Shown: positions 1 to 5,624, counted from the stretch's first letter. The stretch: DNA of 6,592 nt from an uncultured Roseburia sp. (GCA_947564765.1 CANODN010000120.1:1-6592), one strand, 5' to 3'. Notes: a model not told the origin generated them from the sequence alone. Translations and numbers: made by a program.

Positions 1-283
1 GGGGAATCTTTTATGAAGTATGACGAATTGCTTTTGCAGGCTCTTACGTATTGCATAACGGTCCGATTGTATTTAGAAGACAGTTTAAAATCAATGATTT
101 TCAGTTTGAATGTAACGTATTGGATAGCCCAGTTTTTCTTTAACAGAAATTCCGGTTCCAATAATGCGTGGTTTATGGTATCTATATGTCCTCTTCCTTT
201 CTTTTCTTAATTTTGCTATTGAACTATGGTATTCCGATATGGCGAAGCCCTTTTCAAATGATCTCCGGGAAACAGGGAATATG

Positions 284-320
284 AAAATTTAGCTCCACTA
301 TTATATTTATGCTAAATTTT
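284..320. repeat. Perfect 10-bp inverted repeat upstream of the phosphate transporter promoter
   Basis: AAAATTTAGC at 284-293 and GCTAAATTTT at 311-320 are exact reverse complements separated by 17 bases. The right arm ends about 10 bases upstream of the expected -35 position of the next gene. The repeat could be a regulator binding site or a weak hairpin. No T tract follows on the plus strand, so a plus-strand terminator is unlikely. It does not resemble the PhoP direct repeat (TTAACA type) that I would expect for classical Pho control. Confidence 0.45.
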
Positions 321-330
321 GAAAATAATG

Positions 331-359
331 AGTAAAAAAGAAAGAATTTAGGGTATAAT
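331..359 (+). promoter_or_regulatory. Putative promoter of the Na+/phosphate cotransporter gene
   Basis: A perfect TATAAT -10 hexamer lies at 354-359, about 45 bases before the start codon. With a 17-base spacer the -35 box would be AGTAAA at 331-336, a poor match to TTGACA, so the promoter is either weak at -35 or activator-assisted. The upstream 10-bp inverted repeat (284-320) is placed where a regulator could act. Confidence 0.55.
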
Positions 360-403
360 CAAAAAGAAGCCATTGTAGAAGATACGAACAGGGAGGATGG
401 AGC

Positions 404-2179
404 ATGGATCTTTTTGGAGGATTGACGCTGGCAGGCGGACTGGCGCTGTTTTTGTACGGAATGAGTGTAATGGGCGGCGGGCTGGAAAAAATATCCGGAG
501 GAAGGCTGGAGCTGTTTCTGGAACGATTGACATCAAATCCGATCAAGGCGGTATCTCTTGGAGCTTTGGTTACGGCAGTAATTCAGTCCTCTTCTGCAAC
601 AACGGTTATGGTTGTAGGATTTGTAAATTCCGGTATTATGAAATTGTCCCAGGCCATAGGAATTATTATGGGTGCAAATGTAGGGACAACGATTACCTCC
701 TGGATTTTAAGTCTGACAGGGATTCAAAGCGGCAGTATTTTGGTGCGGTTGTTGAAACCATCTTCTTTTTCACCGGTATTGGCACTGATTGGAATTATTA
801 TGTATATGTCGGGGAAAAATAATAAGAAAAAAGATGTCGGTGAAATTCTGCTGGGATTTGCTGTTTTGATGTTTGGAATGGAGGCAATGAGTGACGCGGT
901 AAAACCGCTGGCGGATGTGCCGGAATTTACCAATCTGCTGACGATATTTCAGAATCCCATTTTAGGGGTAATCATAGGCGCCATTTTAACGGCCGTGATA
1001 CAATCCTCTTCTGCATCGGTGGGTATTCTGCAGGCATTGTCAGTGACAGGAGCCTTTACGTACAGCTCTGTCATACCGATCATTATGGGACAGAATATCG
1101 GAACCTGTGTAACTGCAATGCTTTCTGCCATAGGAGCAAATAAAAATGCAAAACGGACTGCATTTGTACATCTGTATTTCAACTTGATCGGAGCCGTTGT
1201 TTTTATGGCGGTTTATTTTGGACTGGATGTGTTTATTGATTTCGGATTTTCCGGCAGGAGGGTAGGTGCGGCAGGAATTGCATTGATCCACAGCATATTT
1301 AATATAGCGACGACGGTTATTTTACTGCCCTTCATACGCGGACTGGAAAAGCTGGCATATCTGACGATTCCTGTTTCAGAGGAAGAGCGGCTTCCTGTAG
1401 AGGATGAGGAGTTTCAGATTCTGGATGAGCGGTTTTTGCAGACGCCGGGGTTTGCAATTGAGCAGTGCAGGAGCCTTGCCAATAAAATGGCAGAGCTGTC
1501 AAAGGAATGTTTTCTCACAGCCATGGAGTCTTTAAGCAGTTATTCGAAGGAATCTGTGCAGACGGTCATTACCCTGGAGGAAAAGATCGATCTCTATCAG
1601 GATAAGCTCGGTATTTATCTGACCAAATTAAACAGTCAGAATCTTGCATATCAGGACAGTCAGAATGCTTCTATGCTGCTTCACTGTATTACCGACCTTG
1701 AGCGTATTTCCGATCATGCGGTCAATGTAGCAGAGTCCGCAAAGGAAATGCATAAGCGTAAATTGCATTTTTCAAAAAAAGCAGAGGAGGAAATGCATGT
1801 ATATAAGGAAGCAATCGAGGATATTCTGAATCGCGCAATAGGTGCTTTTACAGAAAACGATGAAAAGAGAGCGCTTACGGTAGAACCTTTGGAGGAAGTG
1901 ATTGATGAATTAAATAAAGATATCCGGAAGCATCATATGAAACGTCTACGCAAAGGAAAATGCACAATCGATCTGGGATTGATTTTCTCTGATATTGCAA
2001 CCAATTATGAAAGAGTGGCGGATCACTGCTCCAATATTGCAGTTTATCTGATCCAGGAGCAGGATACGGCATTAGAGGCACACAGCTACGTGAACGAGTT
2101 AAAGGAGGAGGATATTTCCTTCGAAAAACAGGTGGAAGAATTAGAAGAAAAATACAGTCTCAGGAAAAGAACAGAATAA
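404..2179 (+). CDS. Na+/phosphate cotransporter, NptA/YjbB (PNaS) family, with C-terminal PhoU-like domain
   Basis: This 591-residue integral membrane protein is predicted to import inorganic phosphate with sodium, or possibly to export it as reported for E. coli YjbB. The N-terminal half (about 1-320) carries the two inverted Na/Pi-cotransporter repeats, each with the family signature TAVIQSSSA (QSSS at 61-64 and 200-203), followed by GANVGTT (90-96) and GQNIGTC (229-235). The soluble C-terminal part (about 345-570) is a PhoU-like helical bundle with two ExxxD metal-site motifs, E433-R-I-S-D437 and E536-R-V-A-D540. The length is typical for transporter-PhoU fusions. The ATG at 404 is chosen because GGGAGG (391-396) lies 7 bases upstream and the protein begins directly with the first hydrophobic helix. 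The gene has its own promoter; no terminator is visible after its stop, where the next promoter begins at once. The family call is firm; the direction of transport and the exact substrate are inferred. Confidence 0.93.
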   Translation: MDLFGGLTLAGGLALFLYGMSVMGGGLEKISGGRLELFLERLTSNPIKAVSLGALVTAVIQSSSATTVMVVGFVNSGIMKLSQAIGIIMGANVGTTITSWILSLTGIQSGSILVRLLKPSSFSPVLALIGIIMYMSGKNNKKKDVGEILLGFAVLMFGMEAMSDAVKPLADVPEFTNLLTIFQNPILGVIIGAILTAVIQSSSASVGILQALSVTGAFTYSSVIPIIMGQNIGTCVTAMLSAIGANKNAKRTAFVHLYFNLIGAVVFMAVYFGLDVFIDFGFSGRRVGAAGIALIHSIFNIATTVILLPFIRGLEKLAYLTIPVSEEERLPVEDEEFQILDERFLQTPGFAIEQCRSLANKMAELSKECFLTAMESLSSYSKESVQTVITLEEKIDLYQDKLGIYLTKLNSQNLAYQDSQNASMLLHCITDLERISDHAVNVAESAKEMHKRKLHFSKKAEEEMHVYKEAIEDILNRAIGAFTENDEKRALTVEPLEEVIDELNKDIRKHHMKRLRKGKCTIDLGLIFSDIATNYERVADHCSNIAVYLIQEQDTALEAHSYVNELKEEDISFEKQVEELEEKYSLRKRTE

Positions 2180-2180
2180 T

Positions 2181-2208
2181 TTGAAAAAACCGGATTATAT
2201 GCTATAAT
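2181..2208 (+). promoter_or_regulatory. Strong extended -10 promoter of the zinc-ribbon protein gene
   Basis: TTGAAA (2181-2186) and a perfect TATAAT (2203-2208) are separated by 16 bases, and TGC directly before the -10 box makes an extended -10 element. The -35 box starts two bases after the stop codon of the transporter gene. Transcription should start near 2215, giving a leader of about 90 bases before the start codon at 2305. Confidence 0.75.
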
Positions 2209-2223
2209 GAGCGTTAGTGAGGA

Positions 2224-2241
2224 GAGCATGCTTGCATGTTC
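2224..2241 (+). repeat. Short hairpin in the 5' leader of the zinc-ribbon gene
   Basis: GAGCATG (2224-2230) pairs with CATGTTC (2235-2241) over 7 bp, with one G-U pair, around a CTTG tetraloop. The core ATGCTTGCAT (2228-2237) recurs exactly at 3095-3104 in the larger hairpin before metG, which suggests a family of intergenic hairpin elements. AACGGCG is also repeated directly at 2246-2252 and 2270-2276. No T tract follows, so this is not a terminator. Confidence 0.5.
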
Positions 2242-2304
2242 GACGAACGGCGAATGACGATGGCAGGCAAACGGCGCTGAATGATCAGGAAAGGAGATCA
2301 GGGA

Positions 2305-2727
2305 ATGGAATTTTTTGAAAAACTCGGAGATACGATCGTAAATGTAGGTAAGGATGTAACCCAGAAGGCAAAAGACGTATCCGGAATCGCAAAATTAAAA
2401 CTGGATATCAAATCAAAAGAGGATTTTATCAAAGAACAGTATATAGAGCTTGGAAAAGTATATTATGAAATGCACAAGGATGAAGCCGCAGAAGATCAGG
2501 CACGTTTCGATCAGATTACAGAGGCATTAGAAGAAATTGAACGGATGAAAGTGCAGATTCTGGAATTAAAGGGTGCAAGAAAATGTCCGGACTGCGGAGC
2601 AGAGGCAGCGGATACAGCGGAGTACTGCAGTGTCTGCGGAGCGAAACTTACGGTTGTTGTGGAAGAGACCGATTGTGAAAAAACGGCAGACATAGACATC
2701 GAAATAGAGGAAGAAAAAGAAGCATAA
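2305..2727 (+). CDS. Small coiled-coil protein with C-terminal zinc ribbon, function unknown
   Basis: This predicted soluble 140-residue protein has an N-terminal amphipathic region (about 1-30), a charged helical or coiled-coil stretch (about 30-90), a four-cysteine zinc ribbon (CPDC at 94-97, CSVC at 108-111) and an acidic tail. It resembles the widespread Firmicutes 'zinc-ribbon domain-containing protein' type, for which I know no assigned function. The ATG at 2305 is preferred because AAGGAG (2291-2296) lies 8 bases upstream; the in-frame ATG at 2281 would place that Shine-Dalgarno inside the coding region. The gene is transcribed from its own strong promoter and is followed by the metG promoter only about 10 bases after its stop. 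No separate terminator is evident unless the palindrome at 2745-2761 acts as one. Confidence 0.85.
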   Translation: MEFFEKLGDTIVNVGKDVTQKAKDVSGIAKLKLDIKSKEDFIKEQYIELGKVYYEMHKDEAAEDQARFDQITEALEEIERMKVQILELKGARKCPDCGAEAADTAEYCSVCGAKLTVVVEETDCEKTADIDIEIEEEKEA

Positions 2728-2737
2728 ACGGAGATTC

Positions 2738-2766
2738 TTGACAGAACATGCCGGGCATGTTAATCT
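2738..2766 (+). promoter_or_regulatory. Putative promoter of the metG T-box leader
   Basis: A consensus -35 box TTGACA (2738-2743) is followed by a spacer of exactly 17 bases and TAATCT (2761-2766) as the -10 box, which matches only three of six consensus positions. Transcription would begin near 2773, just before the first conserved T-box elements. The spacer is almost wholly occupied by the perfect palindrome listed separately. Confidence 0.65.
2745..2761. promoter_or_regulatory. Perfect 17-bp palindrome in the metG promoter spacer (candidate operator)
   Basis: AACATGCC (2745-2752) and GGCATGTT (2754-2761) are exact reverse complements around a central G. The palindrome lies between the -35 box and the first base of the -10 box, a classical position for a repressor operator. 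Alternatively it could form a 7-bp hairpin with a CGG loop as a poor terminator for the zinc-ribbon gene, but the following bases (TAATCTAAAA) are not a T tract. Confidence 0.5.
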
Positions 2767-2772
2767 AAAAAA

Positions 2773-3068
2773 GAGAAATGCGAAGAAAAAGAGAGTACAT
2801 GGAAGGGAAGTTTACAGAGAAATCTCCACCGATTACAGGGCTGAGAGGAGATAACGGAAGTTTCATGGAAGATGGCTTTGGAGCAGATGAAATGAACTGT
2901 GGGTTTTCTTACAGATAAGTTCAGACAGGTCCGCCTGTTACAGCGGAAGCGTATAGCAGATCCTTTGCGGTACGCATTGAGGTCTGTGCCGTGAGGCACG
3001 GATGAATGGAAGTGGTAACACGGGAATCATGTCTCGTCTTCAAGTAGTTTGGAGACGGGACTTTTTTT
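2773..3068 (+). promoter_or_regulatory. T-box riboswitch (tRNA-Met sensing) controlling metG
   Basis: This leader RNA senses uncharged tRNA-Met and permits readthrough into metG when charging is low. Stem I: the AGTA bulge element (2794-2797) faces GAA (2868-2870); CATG (2798-2801) pairs with CATG (2864-2867); GTT (2810-2812) pairs with AAC (2853-2855); AGAGA (2816-2820) is the distal bulge; ATCTCC (2822-2827) pairs with GGAGAT (2847-2852); and GCTGAGA (2840-2846) fits the GNUGNGA consensus. The specifier is probably ATG at 2872-2874; a second ATG at 2865-2867 also reads Met. Downstream stems include GAACT/AGTTC (2894-2898/2918-2922), CAGAC/GTCTG (2922-2926/2982-2986) and GTGCC/GGCAC (2986-2990/2995-2999). 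Antiterminator: GAAG (3009-3012) pairs with CTTC (3038-3041) and ACGGG (3020-3024) with CTCGT (3033-3037), flanking the 7-base bulge TGGTAAC (3013-3019). The TGGT would pair with an ACCA tRNA end, fitting discriminator A of tRNA-Met. Confidence 0.92.
3031..3068 (+). terminator. T-box regulatory rho-independent terminator
   Basis: GTCTCGTCTTC (3031-3041) pairs with GGAGACGGGAC (3051-3061) over 11 bp including two G-U pairs, with a 9-base loop, followed by seven T (3062-3068). The 5' arm shares bases 3033-3041 with the T-box antiterminator, so the two structures exclude each other. Confidence 0.93.
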
Positions 3069-3083
3069 GCGCGGAAGGCATAA

Positions 3084-3115
3084 GCCAAGCTGGAATGCTT
3101 GCATTCCAATTTGGC
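3084..3115. repeat. Long hairpin between T-box and metG, first of two
   Basis: Arms 3084-3097 and 3102-3115 pair at 13 of 14 positions (one G-U pair, one C-A mismatch) around a CTTG loop. The core ATGCTTGCAT is identical to that at 2228-2237. No T tract follows, so it is not a terminator. It probably belongs to a repeated intergenic element rather than to the T-box, whose terminator ends at 3068. Confidence 0.6.
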
Positions 3116-3122
3116 GCCGCCC

Positions 3123-3164
3123 GCGAACGATGAGGAACTCGCAAAGCGCGTTTCTCATCGTTGC
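3123..3164. repeat. Long hairpin between T-box and metG, second of two
   Basis: The stem is built on AACGATGAG (3126-3134) pairing with CTCATCGTT (3154-3162). It continues inward through G-U, A-T, A-T and C-G pairs, one T-C mismatch and three more GC pairs to an AAA loop at 3143-3145: 16 of 17 positions pair. It is followed by AGAAAAAAG, not T residues, and ends about 20 bases before the metG ribosome binding site. It would be transcribed in the full-length metG mRNA. Confidence 0.6.
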
Positions 3165-3195
3165 AGAAAAAAGTAACAAATTAAAGGAGGAAGCT

Positions 3196-5166
3196 ATGAA
3201 CAGCAAAGGGAAATATTATATGACGACGGCGATTGCCTATACATCCGGCAAGCCCCATATCGGGAATACGTATGAGATTGTATTGGCAGACGCAATTGCC
3301 CGGTTTAAGCGTCAGGAAGGATATGACGTTTATTTTCAGACAGGAACGGATGAGCACGGACAAAAGATTCAGGAAAAAGCAGAGGCAGCAGGAATTACGC
3401 CAAAGGAGCATGTAGATCAAATTGCAGGAGAAGTAAAACGCATTTGGGATTTGATGAATTCCTCTTATGACAGCTTTGTCCGTACGACAGATGAAGATCA
3501 TGAGAAACAGGTGCAGAAGATTTTTAAGAAGTTATACGATAAGGGCGATATTTATAAGGGGGCGTATGAAGGCCTTTACTGTACGCCCTGTGAATCCTTC
3601 TGGACAGAGTCCCAGTTAGTTGACGGCAAATGCCCGGACTGCGGAAGGGAAGTAAAACCGGCGAAGGAAGAGGCTTATTTCTTTAAAATGAGCAAATACG
3701 CAGACCGTCTGATCGAGCATATCAATACGCATCCGGAATTTATTCAGCCGGTTTCCCGGAAAAACGAGATGATGAATAACTTCCTGCTTCCGGGACTGCA
3801 GGATCTTTGCGTTTCCAGAACCTCCTTCAGCTGGGGGATTCCGGTGGATTTTGATCCGAAACATGTGGTATATGTGTGGCTGGATGCGCTGACCAACTAT
3901 ATTACGAAGATCGGATACGATGCAGACGGCAATTCCAGCGAGCTGTTTTTGAAAAACTGGCCGGCAGACCTGCATCTGATCGGAAAAGATATCATTCGTT
4001 TCCATACGATTTACTGGCCGATTTTCTTAATGGCGCTGGACATTCCTCTGCCAAAGCAGGTGTTTGGACATCCGTGGCTTTTGCAGGGAAATGGAAAAAT
4101 GAGTAAGTCCAAGGGAAATGTCCTTTATGCCGATGAGCTGGTGGAATTTTTCGGCGTGGACGCGGTACGTTATTTTGTACTGCATGAGATGCCTTTTGAC
4201 AATGACGGCGTGATTACCTGGGAGCTTATGGTTGAGCGGTTGAATTCTGATCTTGCAAATACCCTGGGCAATCTGGTCAACCGTACCATTTCCATGAGCA
4301 ATAAATATTTCGGCGGCGTTGTGAAAAACAGCGGCGTATCCGAAGGGGTAGACGAAGATTTAAAGAGCCTTGTGACAGGTACGGCAGCGAAAGTAGAAGC
4401 CAAAATGGAGGAACTTCGTGTGGCGGATGCGATGACGGAAGTATTTAATCTGTTCAAGCGCTGCAATAAATATATTGATGAGACGACGCCCTGGATTCTG
4501 GCGAAGGATGAAGCGACACTGCCGAGATTAGAGACGGTTATGTATAATCTGGTGGAGAGCATCAGCATTGGAGCAACGCTTCTGAAAAGCTTTATGCCGG
4601 AGACTGCAGAGAAAGTATTAGCCCAGTTGAACGCCAAAGAGGTTCCGTATGAGGAGCTTTCCGGTTTCGGTCATTACGAGAGCGGAAACAAAGTAACAGA
4701 AAAGCCGGAGATTTTATTTGCAAGGCTGGATTTGGATGAAGTTTTGAAAAAGGTAGAGGAGCGTTATCCCTCTGCACCGGAAGAGGAGCCGAAGGAGGAG
4801 GCCGTTTTGGAGGAAACAGTGATTGATTTGGAACCGAAGGCTGAAATTACTTTTGACGACTTTATGAAAATGCAGTTTCAGGTGGGTGAGATTATCGAAT
4901 GCAAGGCGGTGGAGAAATCCAAGAAGCTGCTTTGTTCCCAGGTAAAAATCGGAAGTCAGGTGAAACAGATTGTATCCGGCATCCGTAAGCATTATGCACC
5001 GGAAGATATGGTGGGCAAAAAGGTTATGGTGCTGGTGAATTTAAAACCGGCAAAGCTGGCCGGAGTGCTTTCCGAGGGAATGTTGCTTTGTGCAGAGGAT
5101 GATAAGGGCGAGCTTGCGCTTTTGGTGCCGGATAAGGATATGCCGGCAGGGGCAGAGATCTGCTGA
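3196..5166 (+). CDS. metG: Methionyl-tRNA synthetase with C-terminal tRNA-binding domain
   Basis: This cytoplasmic enzyme charges tRNA-Met with methionine using ATP. The 656-residue class I synthetase shows the HIGH-type motif PHIGN (20-24) in the Rossmann fold, a connective-peptide zinc knuckle with C129-x2-C132 and C146-x2-C149, KMSKS (301-305), a helical anticodon-binding region (about 350-510), an acidic linker (about 520-548), and a C-terminal Trbp111/EMAP-II-like OB-fold tRNA-binding domain (about 550-656, with QVGEIIECKAVEKSKKLL and SEGMLL). Length and order match bacterial MetRS of the dimerising type. The start at 3196 is chosen because AAGGAGG (3184-3190) lies 5 bases upstream and the catalytic fold begins at once; the same frame runs 49 codons further upstream, but those codons translate the terminator and hairpins. 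The gene is controlled by the T-box leader and possibly an operator-like palindrome. It is single-gene and closed by its own terminator. Confidence 0.97.
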   Translation: MNSKGKYYMTTAIAYTSGKPHIGNTYEIVLADAIARFKRQEGYDVYFQTGTDEHGQKIQEKAEAAGITPKEHVDQIAGEVKRIWDLMNSSYDSFVRTTDEDHEKQVQKIFKKLYDKGDIYKGAYEGLYCTPCESFWTESQLVDGKCPDCGREVKPAKEEAYFFKMSKYADRLIEHINTHPEFIQPVSRKNEMMNNFLLPGLQDLCVSRTSFSWGIPVDFDPKHVVYVWLDALTNYITKIGYDADGNSSELFLKNWPADLHLIGKDIIRFHTIYWPIFLMALDIPLPKQVFGHPWLLQGNGKMSKSKGNVLYADELVEFFGVDAVRYFVLHEMPFDNDGVITWELMVERLNSDLANTLGNLVNRTISMSNKYFGGVVKNSGVSEGVDEDLKSLVTGTAAKVEAKMEELRVADAMTEVFNLFKRCNKYIDETTPWILAKDEATLPRLETVMYNLVESISIGATLLKSFMPETAEKVLAQLNAKEVPYEELSGFGHYESGNKVTEKPEILFARLDLDEVLKKVEERYPSAPEEEPKEEAVLEETVIDLEPKAEITFDDFMKMQFQVGEIIECKAVEKSKKLLCSQVKIGSQVKQIVSGIRKHYAPEDMVGKKVMVLVNLKPAKLAGVLSEGMLLCAEDDKGELALLVPDKDMPAGAEIC

Positions 5167-5204
5167 TGGCGTAATTAGAAAATTCAGAGAGTGTTATATA
5201 ATAG

Positions 5205-5241
5205 GAAAAACTGCCGCAATTTTCTGCCGCAGTTTTTCTTT
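5205..5241 (+). terminator. Rho-independent terminator after metG
   Basis: GAAAAACTGC (5205-5214) is an exact reverse complement of GCAGTTTTTC (5229-5238), with a 14-base loop and a T-rich tail continuing to about 5241. It lies about 40 bases after the metG stop. The A-rich 5' arm could also support termination on the minus strand. The octamer CTGCCGCA is directly repeated at 5211-5218 and 5225-5232. Confidence 0.85.
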
Positions 5242-5274
5242 ATCTGTATTCGTATGCAGAAAATTTTGAATTTA

Positions 5275-5303
5275 TTGACGCATAAATGATATAAAGTTAA
5301 AAT
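5275..5303 (+). promoter_or_regulatory. Putative promoter of a small-peptide transcription unit
   Basis: TTGACG (5275-5280) and TAAAAT (5298-5303) are separated by exactly 17 bases, each one mismatch from the sigma-A consensus. Transcription would begin near 5310, after the metG terminator, so the downstream small ORFs need not depend on metG readthrough. The stretch from 5310 to 5420 is an AT-rich leader with no further feature I can support. Confidence 0.6.
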
Positions 5304-5427
5304 AATAAAAAACGAAGGAAAATATTTTTAAATATAGAGAATAGTAATATGTAGACAGAAAATACAGGGCAGATTCCATAACAGTGAAGCTGAAAGCGGA
5401 ACGGTTATATTGAGGGAGGGCTTGCAG

Positions 5428-5457
5428 ATGAATGTTAGGAAAAGGGCAATTTTTTAA
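5428..5457 (+). CDS. Nine-residue leader-like peptide ORF
   Basis: This tiny ORF reads MNVRKRAIF and then TAA. GGGAGGG (5414-5420) sits 7 bases before the ATG, an ideal ribosome binding site. Its TAA (5455-5457) overlaps AAGGAGG (5456-5462), the Shine-Dalgarno of the next small ORF, so translation of this peptide would bring ribosomes directly to the next start, as in coupled leader-peptide arrangements. It has no recognisable regulatory codon run. Function is unknown and it may not be conserved. Confidence 0.4.
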   Translation: MNVRKRAIF

Positions 5458-5469
5458 GGAGGAGAAAAA

Positions 5470-5595
5470 ATGGGTGGAAAAAATTTTTCAGGCACATGTC
5501 AGAAGTTTATAAGATGTTTCGGTAAGAAGGTACCGAAAAGGAAAAATACGAACGATCCATCAAAGTTATTTTATCCGGATCGTTCGTGTTTTTGA
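5470..5595 (+). CDS. Predicted 41-residue basic, cysteine-containing peptide
   Basis: The ORF starts at an ATG preceded by AAGGAGG (5456-5462) with 7-base spacing, as good a ribosome binding site as that of metG. The peptide begins MGGKNFSGTCQKFIRC, has three cysteines (10, 16, 40), ten Lys/Arg against two Asp (net about +8), and no transmembrane segment or clear signal peptide. I recognise no family. The last third is encoded inside the terminator hairpin (5542-5593), so its TGA (5593-5595) shares a base with the T tract; this is unusual and weakens the case for a real full-length product. It could be a small cationic or modified peptide, a truncated gene remnant, or a chance frame in a structured RNA. 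No modification or export genes are visible nearby. Confidence 0.4.
   Translation: MGGKNFSGTCQKFIRCFGKKVPKRKNTNDPSKLFYPDRSCF
5517..5538. repeat. Inverted repeat (hairpin) within the 41-codon ORF
   Basis: TTTCGGTA (5517-5524) and TACCGAAA (5531-5538) are exact reverse complements around a 6-base loop. The hairpin lies immediately before the terminator hairpin, so the 3' end of this transcript would carry two consecutive stem-loops. Confidence 0.5.
5542..5593. terminator. Bidirectional rho-independent terminator between convergent units
   Basis: ACGAACGATCC (5548-5558) is a perfect reverse complement of GGATCGTTCGT (5577-5587). The helix extends through a T-G wobble and an A5/T5 pair run (5542-5546 with 5589-5593) to 17 bp, around an 18-base loop. 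It has five T on the plus strand and five A on the 5' side, which become T for minus-strand transcription. It lies about 30 bases beyond the stop of the minus-strand membrane-protein gene and at the end of the plus-strand small-ORF unit. Confidence 0.88.
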
Positions 5596-5624
5596 TGTTT
5601 TAAATAAAAGCAGGAGGTAGTAGA

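Larger units (their letters stand above)
1..403. other. AT-rich region with no identifiable gene
   Basis: I can name no gene here. On the plus strand a frame is open from the window edge to a TAA at 208-210 (possible ATG at 13), but the predicted peptide resembles no family I know and no good ribosome binding site precedes the ATG. On the minus strand a 65-codon frame is open from about 288 down to a TGA at 91-93; it contains a more protein-like stretch (IIGTGISVKEKLGYPIRYI) but no ATG, GTG or TTG start. A second minus-strand frame is open from about 206 off the window edge. These may be remnants of a decayed gene, the end of a gene lying to the left, or chance frames in AT-rich DNA. The last 120 bases hold the inverted repeat and promoter listed separately. 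Confidence 0.4.

Noticed and set aside
2281..2304. Earlier ATG for the zinc-ribbon protein
   Set aside because: No Shine-Dalgarno precedes it, while AAGGAG lies between it and the ATG at 2305, marking the latter as the start.
2745..2766. Palindrome after the zinc-ribbon gene as a rho-independent terminator
   Set aside because: The stem would be 7 bp with a 3-base loop and is followed by TAATCTAAAA instead of a T tract; an operator or other role is more plausible, though weak termination is not excluded.
2760..3068. SAM (S-box) riboswitch upstream of metG
   Set aside because: The antiterminator bulge, GNUGNGA loop and ATG specifier fit a T-box, and I saw no S-box core signature.
3084..3164. 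CRISPR-like or phage attachment repeat
   Set aside because: Only two non-identical hairpins are present, with no regularly spaced direct repeats, spacers or integrase nearby.
3049..3195. Upstream extension of the metG frame with a TTG start inside the T-box terminator loop
   Set aside because: Those codons translate the terminator stem and hairpin repeats, and the ATG at 3196 has an excellent ribosome binding site and begins the conserved MetRS fold.
3616..4005. Long minus-strand open frames opposite metG and the transporter gene
   Set aside because: They lie wholly inside strongly supported genes, lack family motifs and have no convincing ribosome binding sites; they are shadows of the coding strand.
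5174..5202. TATAAT at 5197-5202 as a promoter
   Set aside because: There is no acceptable -35 box at the right distance and it runs straight into the metG terminator.
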